A DNA stretch of 64,000 nucleotides from Saussurea involucrata (lineage: Eukaryota > Streptophyta > Magnoliopsida > Asterales > Asteraceae), in NCBI GenBank assembly GCA_033807775.1, contig CM066324.1:134035501-134099500 (forward strand). Reading direction: 5' to 3'. Positions 14,101-24,811 of the stretch are shown here, piece by piece. The notes under the pieces were generated by a model. It had not been told where the DNA came from, did not search any database, and saw nothing but the letters and a program-made list of their open reading frames with translations. A program made the position numbers and the translations under genes. Every line of letters begins with the position of its first letter. The first letter of the stretch is position 1.

Positions 14101-17100
14101 TTACACCCTACATGACATAACTTTAATCTAGATTCAGGTGTAAATCCTCAAATGTCATTCTATTTTCTAATAATTTTCTTTTAAATTCATGTCCTTTGGT
14201 CGGGTACCGGGGATAAGTATGACAAAAAGCAAGTTTTTCCCGATAAGTAAGAGTGATGACTCTTACCCGGTAAGAGCTTATAGGATAAAAATGTTGCATA
14301 CGGTATCGTTTTAATAAATTAAAATCTTACCCAGTAAATTAAGTGAAAGTTAGTAGAATGAGCGATGACCATCGTTTTCAATGCCATTGCATTCTTCAAC
14401 AAATACTTTACCACCTTCGTCTCCTTATCACACCCATTAACCCTAATCCCATTGGCACAACTTCAGGAACAGGAACAATAGTAAATGGTAACCTCTGTGT
14501 TTGAAAGTTGCTGGGAAGTAGCCTTAATGTCCTCCTTTTTCATATGTTACCATCAAAACTTGAAGATGATACAGAGCTCTGCATAATCAAAGTTTAAAAG
14601 TCAATTTCCAAATTAACAAAAACAGAAAGAAACCATCTCAATTCCCAATTTGAATCCCTTTTTTCGATCTTAAAGTTCTTCTTCCTCTTGCCTTTTATCA
14701 CCATTGTCGATTTCAATAATGAAAGAATGTTCTCGAAGGTTTTAACCAAATGCATCACTCTTCCAGATCCATATACGAATAATCTTCCTCTTTTCATCAC
14801 ACGTCTCGACTACTTCATCTTCTTCTTTCTGGTCATCTTCTTCAGGTTTTGCTTCTGGCAAATTTGGGTTTCCATCTTATAAGTTTTGAGAAAAACTGAT
14901 GGATACGTTAAACTTGAATATAAAACACACAACAAAAGGACTAACAACATTTAATTCATAGTTCAGATGAGAATTACCTCTTTCATGACACGACGAATAC
15001 TTGCGTGACCGACCATTCGCTGGTCTTCTTCTCGACAAATACTGCAATCAAGCAGCCAAAAATTGAACTATCGAAGAGTCCACCAAATCAACATACAAAA
15101 GGATGAACGAAGTAACAATTTCAAACAATTAATACTCAAAAGGATGTGCGATAATGGAGATTCAGTCATGTAACTTTCGAATCACACAAATCTAAAACGA
15201 TTTCTAGGAAGAATCATCGAAATACATTCGGTAGAAGGACTTACAGAGCGGAGTTGAGCTGCTAACCACGGGAGAGCCATCCCAAGTTTCAGGTGCGATT
15301 CGATCTCATAAGAAGCCCTAAGTATCTCATAAGCAAGGCATAGACACTACTCGATCATAACATCTGGATTTCTTGCTTTATAGCGGCTATGATACTGAAT
15401 TTGGGGAGAACGTGAAGATTGGAGAGGGGTTTGTGAAGGAGCGTATGATGCAACCGTAGGACGTGGCAGGGGAGGTTGAAGGCAAAGGCGGAGAGGGAGA
15501 GGAGAGAGTTGAGAGAAATCAGGGGAGGTCGTGGATTGGAGGTTGCAGAGTGGGAGGGACGATTAAGAGTGCTGGATGAAATGGCTTAATGAATTTGAAC
15601 GGACAGGATTTAATTTTGAGTTGAGTTTAAAGGGCCCAGATTAATCCAAAGGTGGTTGGACTCCACTGGGTATACAACATGACTTTAATCTAGTTAGTAT
15701 ACCCACACGATATAACAGATGTAAATGATTCTTAATTTTTTTCATTTTCTGAATTAAGAATTTTAAAACCTTTGTAGTTTTATGGAGAAAATAGTGAGGT
15801 TGTAAATGTAAAGGGCACAAGATATATACAATAAACCTTGCTAAACTCATGTACTCATAACTGATACATCTTTTGCATCACATATTCCTATCTATCAATG
15901 TATTTTCTCAAAAGACAAACCCCAATACAAATTCTAATAAATTATGATAGCTCCGTTCATTTTCCTTTTGGTTACGATCCGACATACCAGATGGAGTTCT
16001 CGGTGTTAGGAAAGGGAGATTCAAATGCATCAAACACCATCTCCCAATATACCACTAAAAAGATCATTAAATAGAATTAGACAGAAACATCTATAGGATT
16101 AAACTTTCATAACAAAGCAAGATAACCAAAATGGGATTAAAAAACATAACTAACAATGAATTACCATGGCGAACTTCCTAAAGTTTCCAGGAACTGAACA
16201 TATAGATTTTGGTAATTGAAAGGCTCAAAATAGAACGAAAGCAAAATGTACCCTGTTCCCAACGGGTATAAGTTGGTATCAAGATCTTACAATTAAATGA
16301 CATAAGGGTGCTTTCATAACATAAAGTCATCTAAACGTGATTACTTGCCTTAATTCAGACCTTCAACCTGCACCATTAAGCCCCAACGCAGCAGCTTAGT
16401 GTTGCACATCACCCAGCAGCTTATTGCTGCACCAATTAAGCCACAACACAGCAGCTTATTGCTGCATCGATTAAGCCACAACACAACAGCTTAGTGTTGC
16501 ACATCACCCAGCAGCTTATTGCTGCACCAATTAAGCCACAACACAGCAGCTTATTGCTGCACCGATTAAGCCACAACACATCAGCTTAGTGTTGCACATC
16601 ACCCAGCAGCTTATTGCTGCACCAATTAAGCCACAACACAGCAGCTTATTTGATTGGTGGTTACTCTTTTCATCATTGTTGAATGATGTTTTTCAATCGA
16701 GCAAGAACGGCAAGTGAAAAGAAAGACCGTTAATTTTTTTTTCTAGATCTGGAAGCTTGAATGGACACCAATGTTACCCATTCGACGAAGTTTCCGCTAC
16801 CCAAATCCACAACATGTTTTGAGTTATATAGATTAACGTGTTTGATGATAGTTCTTCCACTTGGCTGTGTTGCTTTAAATATGAATGTGAGTCTTTGATG
16901 AACATTGAATTAATGAAAGCACAAAGTGACAAAACACAATGAGAAGCCCATATGAATGTGAGTCTTTGATGAACATTGAATTAATGAAAGCACAAAGTGA
17001 CAAAACACAATGAGAAGCCCAAGCAGGGGAGCTTGCTTGAGGATCACTGCTTGAACCCATTACTTCTCTAAAGGAAACTTGAATAATATTTCCAGTGGAC

Positions 17101-20100
17101 TATTATAGCAAATTAAAATGGAGAATTAGAATGAAATGAAATCCCCAACTCAGTTTGTATTCTGCATTAATCCCATAAAAAACAATTCACAGTTGTTATT
17201 TTTATGACATAACCATGATTCATGAAAGCATCTAGTACAAAACCCATATCTAGCAATATAAGGAGAGATAATTTTCTATGGACTTTTTCATAAGAGGCTC
17301 TCAAATTACAAGAGAAACACCTCCCATGATCCAGCATGATTCCAAATCAAGCCTAAAAATTATCAATATGCAACCAAATGAGTCAAATTAATTGAAAAAG
17401 TATAAAAGAGATGTGTGCGTTGTAAACCAAATATCACCTATTGTATCTAGATACCTTAACATAAGTTTCTTGCACGTTAAATTTGTGAACCTTTGATTCA
17501 TAAGAAATCTACTCAACTTAGGGTTGGAAAGCAAACAGATTGACTTTTCATAAAGTCAACTGTTTGTTTCTTTAACATAGATTTCCATCAAAACCAAATT
17601 TTAAGAAACATTTGCAATTGAAATACTTTTACTAACATGTTAATCATCATCCCAAATCAATATGATCAATAACAACAAAATGTATATTCCATAGATAAAG
17701 AAAACAAAAGTAGAACCTGATTTATAACGCGCTTCCAAAATTTTCTCTAGTTCCTCTTCATCCATCTCCTTTTGTTTTGGAAAATAGGGAAGGTTAGGAG
17801 TCTTTGGTTTGGTCTTGACGTCGATATCGAGGCTAAAATCATCTACAAGAAGCACCACAACAGCAAGTAAACAATAACTAAAATTAAGATGAGACAATTA
17901 GAGAAGAAAACACCAAAAGAAAAATCTAGGTACAAATCATATTAAAAGAGGAAATGAGATAAAATGACAAAACTTTGGTACCTCGATCAATTTGACTACA
18001 CTTAGGGGTCATTTACCCAACGTTTATCTGGAAAGCGCTTATCGGTATGAGTCAAAACTGCACTTAATTTACATGGTAAGATTTTAGACAATTAAAACGA
18101 CACCATATGTACTATTTTTATTCGGCAAGCACTTATCGGGTAAGAGTCATCACTCTCACTTGTCGGGTAAGACTCTCGGTCCTTGAGAGCTTCATCCATA
18201 TAGCAGAACTGAGACAACAAATTATTCCCTTAACAAATAATACATAATTTAGAAAATAACCTCTGATGACTTCTCATGAGATTCATCAAATGATCTTGGA
18301 GCCTGCAAACATATAAAAGAATGCACTTAAATATCAATCTCTAAACGGATCTACGTGCTTATATCTCAATCTCTAAGAAGATGGTTTTTGTGCATTTACC
18401 CGTTCACAATTTGTCAAAATTGCTCATTTACAGGTTCACAAGTTTTCACAAGCAAGTACGATGGTCTAAAAATCCAATCACTCAAAACATAAAGAGAACT
18501 GTAAATAGGAACAACAAAAGAAGAGGACCACCCAAAAGAAATCAGAGATACAGAATGTGATTCTATTACCTGAAGGCTGAATGTGGTATTTGAGCAGATG
18601 GAGTTGCAACAAAGTATCAAGCCTGGATCCATATTGGAAATCAGAAATCAGATACAGAACATGGTTCTAAATAATTGTAAAAACCCTCAATGTAAGAAAC
18701 TACCGTAAAAATGACACAAAAGTTTCGATCAGGAACTCAAAGGCTTGATGTAAGAAACTATTATAAAAACCCTCAATGTAAGGAATGATTGTAACGAACC
18801 CTCTGATGCATACCCACAAATTTTAGATGAAAGAAAAAAGAAGACGATTTAATCAGGTACATCAAGGCTCAATTGTTTACTATTTTGAACTTTATTAGTC
18901 TAAACCTGAACAACATTTCCTTGCTTGCACAAGAGTAGAAACTCAAAATAAAAGCTTACTCTGATCAGGCATACCACAACAACAGCTAAATTAAGATCAC
19001 CAAAAATCACAGGTTTAAAATACATATACATACATGACTTGAACCAAAATCAAAAGTTCATAAGTTGATAAATACACATACATACACAGATGGAAACCAA
19101 GAATTGAGATTTCTATCAAATGATCGATTTAGTTATAAGCAAAATCACAGAAGAAAAAATCATTGCAGAAATTAGATTAAGCAAACATGAAGGAAAAAAA
19201 ATCACAGATTTGGCATGTTCACAGATTAAGCAAAAATTTCACAGATTCAAAAACCCAGAACTTGTAAAGATACCTGTATGGGAGTAGAAATCAACTAAAC
19301 TCATGGACCTGTGGAAATCGACTAAACTCATGGACCTGTGGAAATCGACAGAAGAACTCGTGAAATCGTGGACCGGGGGCGGTGAGGGAGAAATCGACAG
19401 AGGATGTGAAAAAATCGTGGACCTGTAGAAATCGACAGAAGAACTCGTGAAATCGTGGACCGGGGGTGGGAGGGAGAACTCGACAGGGAAGAAATCGTGG
19501 AAGAAATTTGGAGAAATTGAGAGAAATCGACTCATGAAAAAGTGAAGAAAGTAGGCGGGTGATAACCCGAATCGTGATCCAGTCATATCACAGTTGGATT
19601 ATGACTCGTGAAAAAATTAAGAAAAAGTAGGCGGGTGTAGAAAGTGAAGAAAAAATGGAGAAATTGAGAGAAATGTCTGGAAATTATATTGCACGGGGTG
19701 AGGAGGAGAGAAAGTAGGTGCTTTTGTGGAACCCTAAGGGTGGAGGCGGTGCTTTTGTTGGGAGGGAGGTTGAAGATGGGAGCAGTTTGAGCGGACGGTG
19801 CTGGAATGTAGGAGGAGGTGGGCCGGTTAAGAGAAAGAAAACGTCGGGGAGAGGGAGAGAGCGGTTTGCAGAGCAGGTGGAGAGGGAGATTAATGAATGA
19901 CTTAATCGAATGAATGTGCTGAATGAGTGGCTGAATGAATTTGAGTGGTCCAGATTGAAAGTTGATGTGAGTTTATACGGCCCAGATTGATCCTAAGGTG
20001 GTTGGACTCAACTGGGTCCATAATATAGGTAATTACATCATAATAGAGCTAAATTAAATTAATTTTTTTTAAATTAAACGAATTTATAACAAAAAAATTA

Positions 20101-23100
20101 TTGCTTTCTCAAAACCATTTAAAACCGTATTATAAAATTAAGATGTATCATGTTGCATTGCACGAATATACTCCTACTGATATATAGTTTGTAGATTGTT
20201 ATAGTAAATAACTGAAAATAAACAGCTAAAAGGTATATAATCATTTTAAAATAGAAAAATGGAAAAGTGAGATTCTTGTTAAGACCATGAGTACCGGTAC
20301 CCAATGAACCCACTGAACCCGATTGCCACCTCAGCGCCACATCAGCTTTTCTCTTTCCTACCCTCCTTACCCAAAAGTGGAGTACCGCCTACCCACTGAA
20401 CCCAATACTACCCGCCCACACCCACCCTCGGCTTCCATCGGGTTCATGAACCCGCACCCCCTTACCCGCTCCCTACCATTTGCCAAATCAGCCGAACCCG
20501 CACTCGGTTATAATAATAAAAAACGTATTTGTTAGTGTATTTAATTGACCAAATTCTCAAAATATATTTTACATATATTAAAAATAATTTAAAAAAAACT
20601 AAAAAAATTGTGACTGATTTGAGCCCGGTCCTCGTAACCGAGCCTCGTACACCTTAACTGGACCTTCATATTTTGGTTGGGACCGGACCCATTTGATCAC
20701 GGCCCGACCCATGACCGACTTTTGGCCACCTCTACCCCAGACCCTATTTCCGAGTTAGGGGCTGTTTGGCGGTTGCTGAATGGTTTGGTGAAGAATGATT
20801 AAGGGCTGTTTGTTTACCTCTTAATAGTCCCATTAATAGGCAACCTCTGAATCGCTAAGATGTGAATCTTGTTTGGCAACAAAAAAAATCTGCCTCTTAA
20901 TGGTTCTAAAACCCTCTTAATGATTTTATATCTTGGGTCTCCCTTAACCATTCAGATCCCTAATTCCGTTCTAAACAAATACCAAACAACCATATTTCAT
21001 TTTGCACTATATCATGAGAGCCTCTTAATCATTTTGACAACTTAATTATACTGCACCAAACCATTCAGCAACTACCAAACAACCTGGTCAGTATGATTAA
21101 GAGGCTTTTATGATATAGTGCAAAATGGAATATGGTTGTGTTGGTAATTGTTTAGAATGAAATCAGAGTGTTGAATAGTTAAGGGAGGCCCAAGATGCTA
21201 AATTATTCAGAGGGTTTTAGATTCATTAAGAGGCTGACTTTTTTTCTTTGCCAAACAACATTCACCTCTTAACGATTCAGAGGTTGCCTCTTAATGGAAA
21301 GGTAAACAAACATCCCCTTAGACATATTGTGTCTATTTGGTTTACTTGAAGGAATAATGGTTTTTTTTTCTGGAAAGGGTATCCCAGGCACAACCCAGAC
21401 TAATCCCTGGCAATTTTAAAACTTAAAGATGTCTTATGAATGTTGAGGACGCCTGGAATCAAACTCTGGGTAGATGGGATATTCCACCACATCGCCCAGG
21501 GCGATCAACCACTGCGCTACAACCTGATTGACAAGGAATAATGGTTTCATTATTGTTTCTTTGATTAGGTTGGGTTAAGTGGTGCATTAGAGACGTTATG
21601 TGGTCAAGGATTTGGAGCAAAGCTTTATAGAATGTTAGGAATATATCTACAAGCATCATGTTGGATTTCCCTATCTTTCTCCATCCTCATTTCCATTCTT
21701 TGGTTTTTCACTGAACCCATCCTCATTTTACTTCACCAAGATCCTCAAATCGCGAAAATGGCCACTCTCTACATTAAGTATCTTATCCCCGGACTATTTG
21801 CCTACGGGCTTCTAAACAACATGTTAAGGTTTCTCCAAACACAATCCGTTGTCGCCCCTTTAGTACTATGTTCTGTGGGCCCACTTATCCTCCATTTCGG
21901 CATTACATATCTACTTGTACAAAAGACTTCTCTATCCTTCGTGGGTGCCCCATTGGCCGCTTCGGTTTCTTTGTGGATATCCGCGATTATGTTGGCTTCG
22001 TACGTGCTTTCTGCTAAAAAGTTCAAGGAAACGTGGCATGGGTTTTCCACGGAGTCATTTCATCGTGTTTTTGCTACGTTAAAGCTGGCTCTTCCGTCTG
22101 CTGCTATGGTTTGGTTGGTTTTTCATGATTCTTGGAAGTTTCTAGAACACGAATGCAGAAATAACGAGAACATGGACTTCCAAGATTCTTGGAAGTTTCG
22201 TTTGAATCAAAGTTGGCAACTTTTTGTTTCTTTTTTGTGTTTTTGGCAGCTTAGAGTATTGGGCTTTCGAGTTACTTGTGTTACTGGCTGGGATTATGCC
22301 GAATTCAGAAATTACGACTTCTTTGATTGCAATGTGGTAAGAATATCTTGTTGTACGCTTTTCTTCTCGTATTAGCAGTTGTCAGTAGTACGATTTGTTT
22401 ACTCTCGTATTTGCTGACGCAATTTCTGTTTATGGTACTATTTTGCTTTTTTGAACAAGATTATCTATATGTGGTACTTAGGGTCAGTTTGTTACGAGCA
22501 TAATGAGACTAGCAACTTAGGGGGTGTTTGGGATTGCTTATTTTAAAAGCTTTTTGACTTATTACGGTGCCAAATCGGTGATAAGCACTTTTGAGTGTTT
22601 GGATGAGGAAATAGAAAAGTGCTTATAGCGGTGCCAAACCGGTGATAAGCACTTTTGATAAGTCAAATGATTCTAACTTATTCAAAACAACTTATTAACT
22701 TTGAAACCTAATTTATTTTTTATATAAAACTCCAATTTAACATGTAATAAGTTGATGAGCGCTTTTGTAAAAAAACATAAGTTGTTTTTAATAAGCAATC
22801 CCAAACACCCCTTTATTCGGTTAGTTATATATGATTGTTTGCCCGTGGTTTAATATGATATAGAAAGTGGCTTATTCAATAACCTTTATGAAAAAAAAGG
22901 TTTTCCACAATTGCTTATCGCAATTAAAAAACACGTTTCTTACCTCCATGAAAAAGTTCTCCCAAACAAAAAACTTCCCTACCTATACAGACAGTTTTAT
23001 ATAGGACTTAGGGTTGTTTACTTTATTTTATATTATGCTCTGTACGGGTTAAGTTGTTTGTCTAGTTGTCTGAGGAAGAAAGACCAATGGGTTTGAGAGA

Positions 23101-24811
23101 GATAAAGATAAAGGATTGTAGTATTTACGGGCATTTCTGGTATTAATATTTTTGGGTGGCTTAATTGGGACAAGTAAGGGGTCCTGGCTTAATCCATATA
23201 GCCAGGCTTAATGGGGACAAGTGAGGGGTCATGGCTTAATCCATATAGCCATTTTGGCTTAATGGCTTAATGATTAAGCCGTAAATAAACACTCATGTAT
23301 GGCTGAATGAATAAGCAACCCAGACCATTAAGCTCATTAAGCTGTACATAAACAACCCCTTAATGGAAAACCAACCAAACAACCCCTTAATCACTTAGTT
23401 TTGGTTTGGTTCTTTATCGCTATTTAAGTAGAAAAGTAATTTCTTTATTGCAGTGTAAATACAGAAGCAATCGCATACATGCTTACATATGGCCTCAGTG
23501 CTGCTGCAAGGTTAGATGGAATGATCTTACTCCATTCGAAATATGGAGAAACATTTTCTACTTTGAAACTCAGACCTTTTTTAATGGCGTTTTGGGCTTA
23601 ACAGCACGCGTGTATCAAACGAGCTGGGAGCTAGGAATATCGATAGAGCTAAGAATGCCATGGCTGTGACTCTAAAGCTTTCTGTCGTTCTTGCATTTGC
23701 TGTCGTTTTAGCTCTCGTGTTTGGTCATAGTATTTGGGCTGGCTTCTTTAGTAACAGTCCTGTGATCATAAACCAATATGCTTCCATGACTCCTCTCCTG
23801 GTCATCTCAATCATTCTTGATTCCATCCAAGGAGTCTTATCAGGTTTGCAAAATACCCTTTTTACCCTTTTCGGGTTAGAGGACATGTGTGTGTACATCC
23901 CACCTCCCAGGCCCTGCTTTTGAGTGGAATATACTGGATTTATTTGGTTGGGGAAAGTTCAAACGAGAACCATAAATATTTTTTGAACCTAAGAACCAAC
24001 TATTTCATGTATTATTCACGATGAGTAACCCTGAATATTAATGAATATCATGTATTTTTTGTTATGAATATATATCATGGCATTCACCATGCTTAATTCA
24101 AGAATAATTGGTTTCTCCGGTTCTAAAAATATTTATGGTTCTTATTTGAACCTTTGGGTGGAATATACCGGGTTCGGTTGGTAGGGAAAGTTAATGAGAA
24201 CCATAAATATTTTGAGAACCTAGGAACCAACTATTTCATGTATTATTCACAATGAATAACCCTAAATATCCATGAATATCATGCATATTCATCAACAATA
24301 TCTATCACCACATACATATTTATCAATTATCATGCATATCATGCATATTGATCATTAATATCTATCACGACATTCATCATGATTAATACATGAATAATTG
24401 GTTTCCCAAGTTCTCAAAATATTTATGGTTCTGATTTGAACATGCCCTATATTTGGTTTGATTTACTCAAGATGCAGAATGAATAGCACATAATTTTGCA
24501 GGGGTGGCGAGGGGGTGCGGTTGGCAACATCTGGCGGTGTTCGTCAACTTAGGAATGTTTTATCTTATTGGCATGCCGGTTGCGGTTGTCCTTGCGTTTC
24601 TAGTGAAACTATACGCAAAGGTGACATTTTTATTCCAAAATATACAAGAATCCATCGTCTTTCTTAACCTTATTCGTCTCTTGACACTAAATCCCGTGCG
24701 TATAATATGCAGGGGTTGTGGATTGGCTTAATATGCGGTCTCGGCTGCCAGACTGGTGGTTTGCTACTACTCATGTATCTCAAGAAGTGGACACAAGTGG
24801 AACTCGACTGA
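10798..24811 (+). CDS. MATE/DETOXIFICATION efflux transporter (seven exons, very long intron 1)
   Basis: Exons: 10798-11046, 21569-22113, 22250-22336, 23454-23510, 23605-23843, 24502-24620, 24713-24811. All introns are GT-AG, phases agree throughout, and the product is 464 residues, slightly short of the usual 470-500. MATE proteins export organic compounds in exchange for H+ or Na+ across the plasma or vacuolar membrane and have 12 membrane helices. Family features are the first helix after QILFSLPMILTN, the LSGALETLCGQGFGA motif at the exon 1-2 join, an LALPSAAMVCLEYWAFELL stretch and the SNELGA motif in exon 5. The N-terminus is short and hydrophilic with Gly/Asp. The substrate cannot be told. 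Intron 1 is 10,522 bp of nested repeats, and a SINE lies just before its acceptor. A decayed tandem paralogue follows at 34233-38135. If the long intron blocks splicing the gene may be silent, but the coding exons show no lesion. Confidence 0.9.
11065..11112 (+). repeat. (CT)n(AT)n microsatellite at the start of intron 1
   Basis: A CT run of about 26 bases passes directly into a TA run of about 22 bases, some 20 bases after the exon 1 donor. Confidence 0.9.
11967..11998 (-). mobile_element. Helitron-like 3' terminus (minus strand)
   Basis: On the minus strand a perfect 8-bp hairpin (TATACCCG/CGGGTATA) is followed a few bases later by CTAG and a flanking T, the Helitron signature. The element body would extend to higher coordinates inside intron 1. 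Its 5' end is not identified. Confidence 0.6.
12207..12239 (-). mobile_element. Second Helitron-like 3' terminus, degenerate
   Basis: It has the same TATACCCG/CGGGTATA hairpin as at 11967, but the terminal tetranucleotide reads CTAT on the minus strand instead of CTRR. It is probably a related, older copy; a target-site hairpin mimic is possible. Confidence 0.45.
12634..13160 (-). mobile_element. 3' fragment of an L1-type LINE
   Basis: On the minus strand the right part reads LIWANRNKIIFAKEQGK and then FEWIKHKDHGL, which resembles the C-terminal tail after the reverse transcriptase in plant L1 elements. A long stretch without clear homology follows. The left end is an A-tail (plus-strand T run near 12634-12642). 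It is strongly 5' truncated, as expected for LINEs. No clear target duplication was found. The family call rests on a short tail motif and the A-tail. Confidence 0.5.
13161..14590. other. Intron 1 of MATE: repeat-derived sequence, no gene
   Basis: No coding region is supported. Around 14205-14345 there is a copy of a small element rich in 'cccggtaagagt' phrases. Related pieces occur at 12510-12640 and 18005-18185, and each begins or ends near GGTCRTTTACCC or GGTCGGGTACC. They look like degenerate MITEs with no definable target duplication. Confidence 0.4.
14594..14880 (-). pseudogene. Coding-like fragment of unknown origin
   Basis: On the minus strand, one frame reads GRLFVYGSGRVMHLVKTFEN within a 68-residue open stretch, and an acidic Glu/Asp-Lys-rich stretch lies upstream in another frame. 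The basic-amphipathic stretch resembles calmodulin-binding-type segments of plant proteins, but I cannot name the source gene. Its place between Helitron-like ends suggests a captured piece. Chance is not excluded. Confidence 0.3.
14881..15689. other. Intron 1 of MATE: possible captured UTR/intron sequence
   Basis: No gene is seen. The end of this stretch (about 15520-15675, with GGTTGGACTCCACTGGG) is paralogous to 19860-20015 (GGTTGGACTCAACTGGG). The two blocks therefore carry copies of the same element end. Confidence 0.4.
15690..15715 (-). mobile_element. Helitron-like 3' terminus, degenerate (minus strand)
   Basis: The minus strand reads ATATCGTGTGGGTATACTAA and then CTAG, matching the layout of the better-kept terminus at 8661-8689. 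The hairpin is weakened and the flanking base is not T, so this is a decayed end. Confidence 0.4.
16365..16652 (+). repeat. 95-bp tandem repeat rich in small hairpins
   Basis: About three units with an exact 95-bp spacing, judged from CAGCAGCTTATTGCTGC at 16414, 16509 and 16604. Each unit holds GCAGC-TTATT-GCTGC stem-loops and the related CAGCTTAGTGTTGCAC. No coding potential is seen. It lies within intron 1 of the MATE gene. Confidence 0.85.
16881..17022 (+). repeat. 71-bp tandem duplication
   Basis: Two essentially identical 71-bp units start at 16881 and 16952 with ATGAATGTGAGTCTTTGATG. No gene is associated. Confidence 0.85.
17726..17843 (-). pseudogene. Captured exon resembling an SPT5-like elongation factor
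   Basis: On the minus strand an exon-like segment is bounded by an AG acceptor (...CTTGTAG) and runs to KSG before GTTCT. It reads LPYFPKQKEMDEEELEKILE and then ARYKSG. An acidic 'EEELEK-LEARYK-GS' arrangement is found near the N-terminus of plant SPT5-like proteins (SPT5/KTF1 family), which is the best guess I can offer. A second exon-like piece lies upstream in the gene sense at 18259-18302. The splice edges indicate DNA-level capture rather than a processed copy. No full gene is present. Confidence 0.35.
18259..18302 (-). pseudogene. Second exon-like piece of the same captured fragment
   Basis: On the minus strand GTTTGCAG is followed by an open segment reading APRSFDESHEKSSE and then by GTTATT, so both splice edges are visible. 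It lies about 400 bp upstream (gene sense) of the 17726-17843 exon, in the same orientation. The source gene is uncertain. Confidence 0.3.
18310..19240. other. Intron 1 of MATE: no gene recognised
   Basis: AT-rich sequence, possibly further intron or UTR of the captured fragment. A short phrase about 'taaaaaccctcaatgtaag' recurs near 18680 and 18765. Nothing else can be supported. Confidence 0.35.
19285..19505. repeat. Short direct repeats (GTGGAAATCGAC / CTCGTGAAATCGTGG)
   Basis: CTCATGGACCTGTGGAAATC occurs twice, at about 19299 and 19329. A longer block with GAAGAACTCGTGAAATCGTGG occurs twice, near 19351 and 19437. This suggests local tandem amplification of a UTR-like sequence. Confidence 0.6.
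20284..20345 (+). mobile_element. Harbinger-type end fragment
   Basis: GACCATGAGTACCGGTACCC, preceded by TTAA, with GCGCCACATCAGC shortly after, matches the layout of the reverse complement of the right end of the Harbinger element ending at 40741 (GGCCATCCGTACCCC...GCGCCACATCAGCGCCACATC). No opposite end was located, so this is probably a truncated MITE. Confidence 0.45.
20758..21320. mobile_element. Self-nested MITE, GGGGCTGTTTGG family
   Basis: The outer element starts GGGGCTGTTTGGCGG and ends AAACAAACATCCCC. Inside it, at about 20805-21090, is a second copy of the same family in the opposite orientation (GGGCTGTTTGTTTACC ... CTACCAAACAACC). The MITE at 34724-35006 is an uninterrupted copy, which shows where the inner one entered. 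No clear target duplication was found for either. Confidence 0.55.
21364..21532 (-). mobile_element. tRNA-derived SINE inserted next to the exon 2 acceptor
   Basis: The 169-bp insertion is flanked by a perfect 15-bp duplication, AAGGAATAATGGTTT (21349-21363 and 21533-21547). On the minus strand it shows a polymerase III A box (GTAGCGCAGTGG) and B box (GAGTTTGATTCC), and it ends in an A-run next to the left duplication. The MATE pseudogene has the uninterrupted site at about 35608-35644 (GGAAGGAATGATGGTTTCAT), so insertion followed the gene duplication. It ends 21 bp after its own right duplication's end, before exon 2. Confidence 0.85.
22520..22811. mobile_element. MITE in MATE intron 3 (GGGGTGTTTGGGATTGC TIR)
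   Basis: A terminal inverted repeat GGGGTGTTTGGGATTGCTTA is mirrored at the right end by TAAGCAATCCCAAACACCCC, about 292 bp in total. The internal phrase GGTGATAAGCACTTTTGA is repeated. Bases around it are TTA-like but do not form a clean duplication. Confidence 0.65.
23957..24440. mobile_element. Two foldback repeats in MATE intron 5
   Basis: Two adjacent inverted-repeat units (about 23957-24153 and 24188-24440) share GTTCAAAYGAGAACC, ATAAATATTTT and their reverse complements near each right end. Related sequence sits at the same place in the MATE pseudogene (37470-37760), so an ancestral copy predates the gene duplication. Confidence 0.6.

Noticed and set aside
21455..21520. A tRNA gene (A and B boxes)
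   Set aside because: There is no cloverleaf, and target duplications and an A-tail show a SINE. The same applies to the boxes at 25565-25620 and 32029-32232.
22132..22375. Read-through of MATE exon 2 to the stop near 22375
   Set aside because: The family sequence continues only after splicing at 22113/22250, where phase and homology agree in both paralogues.
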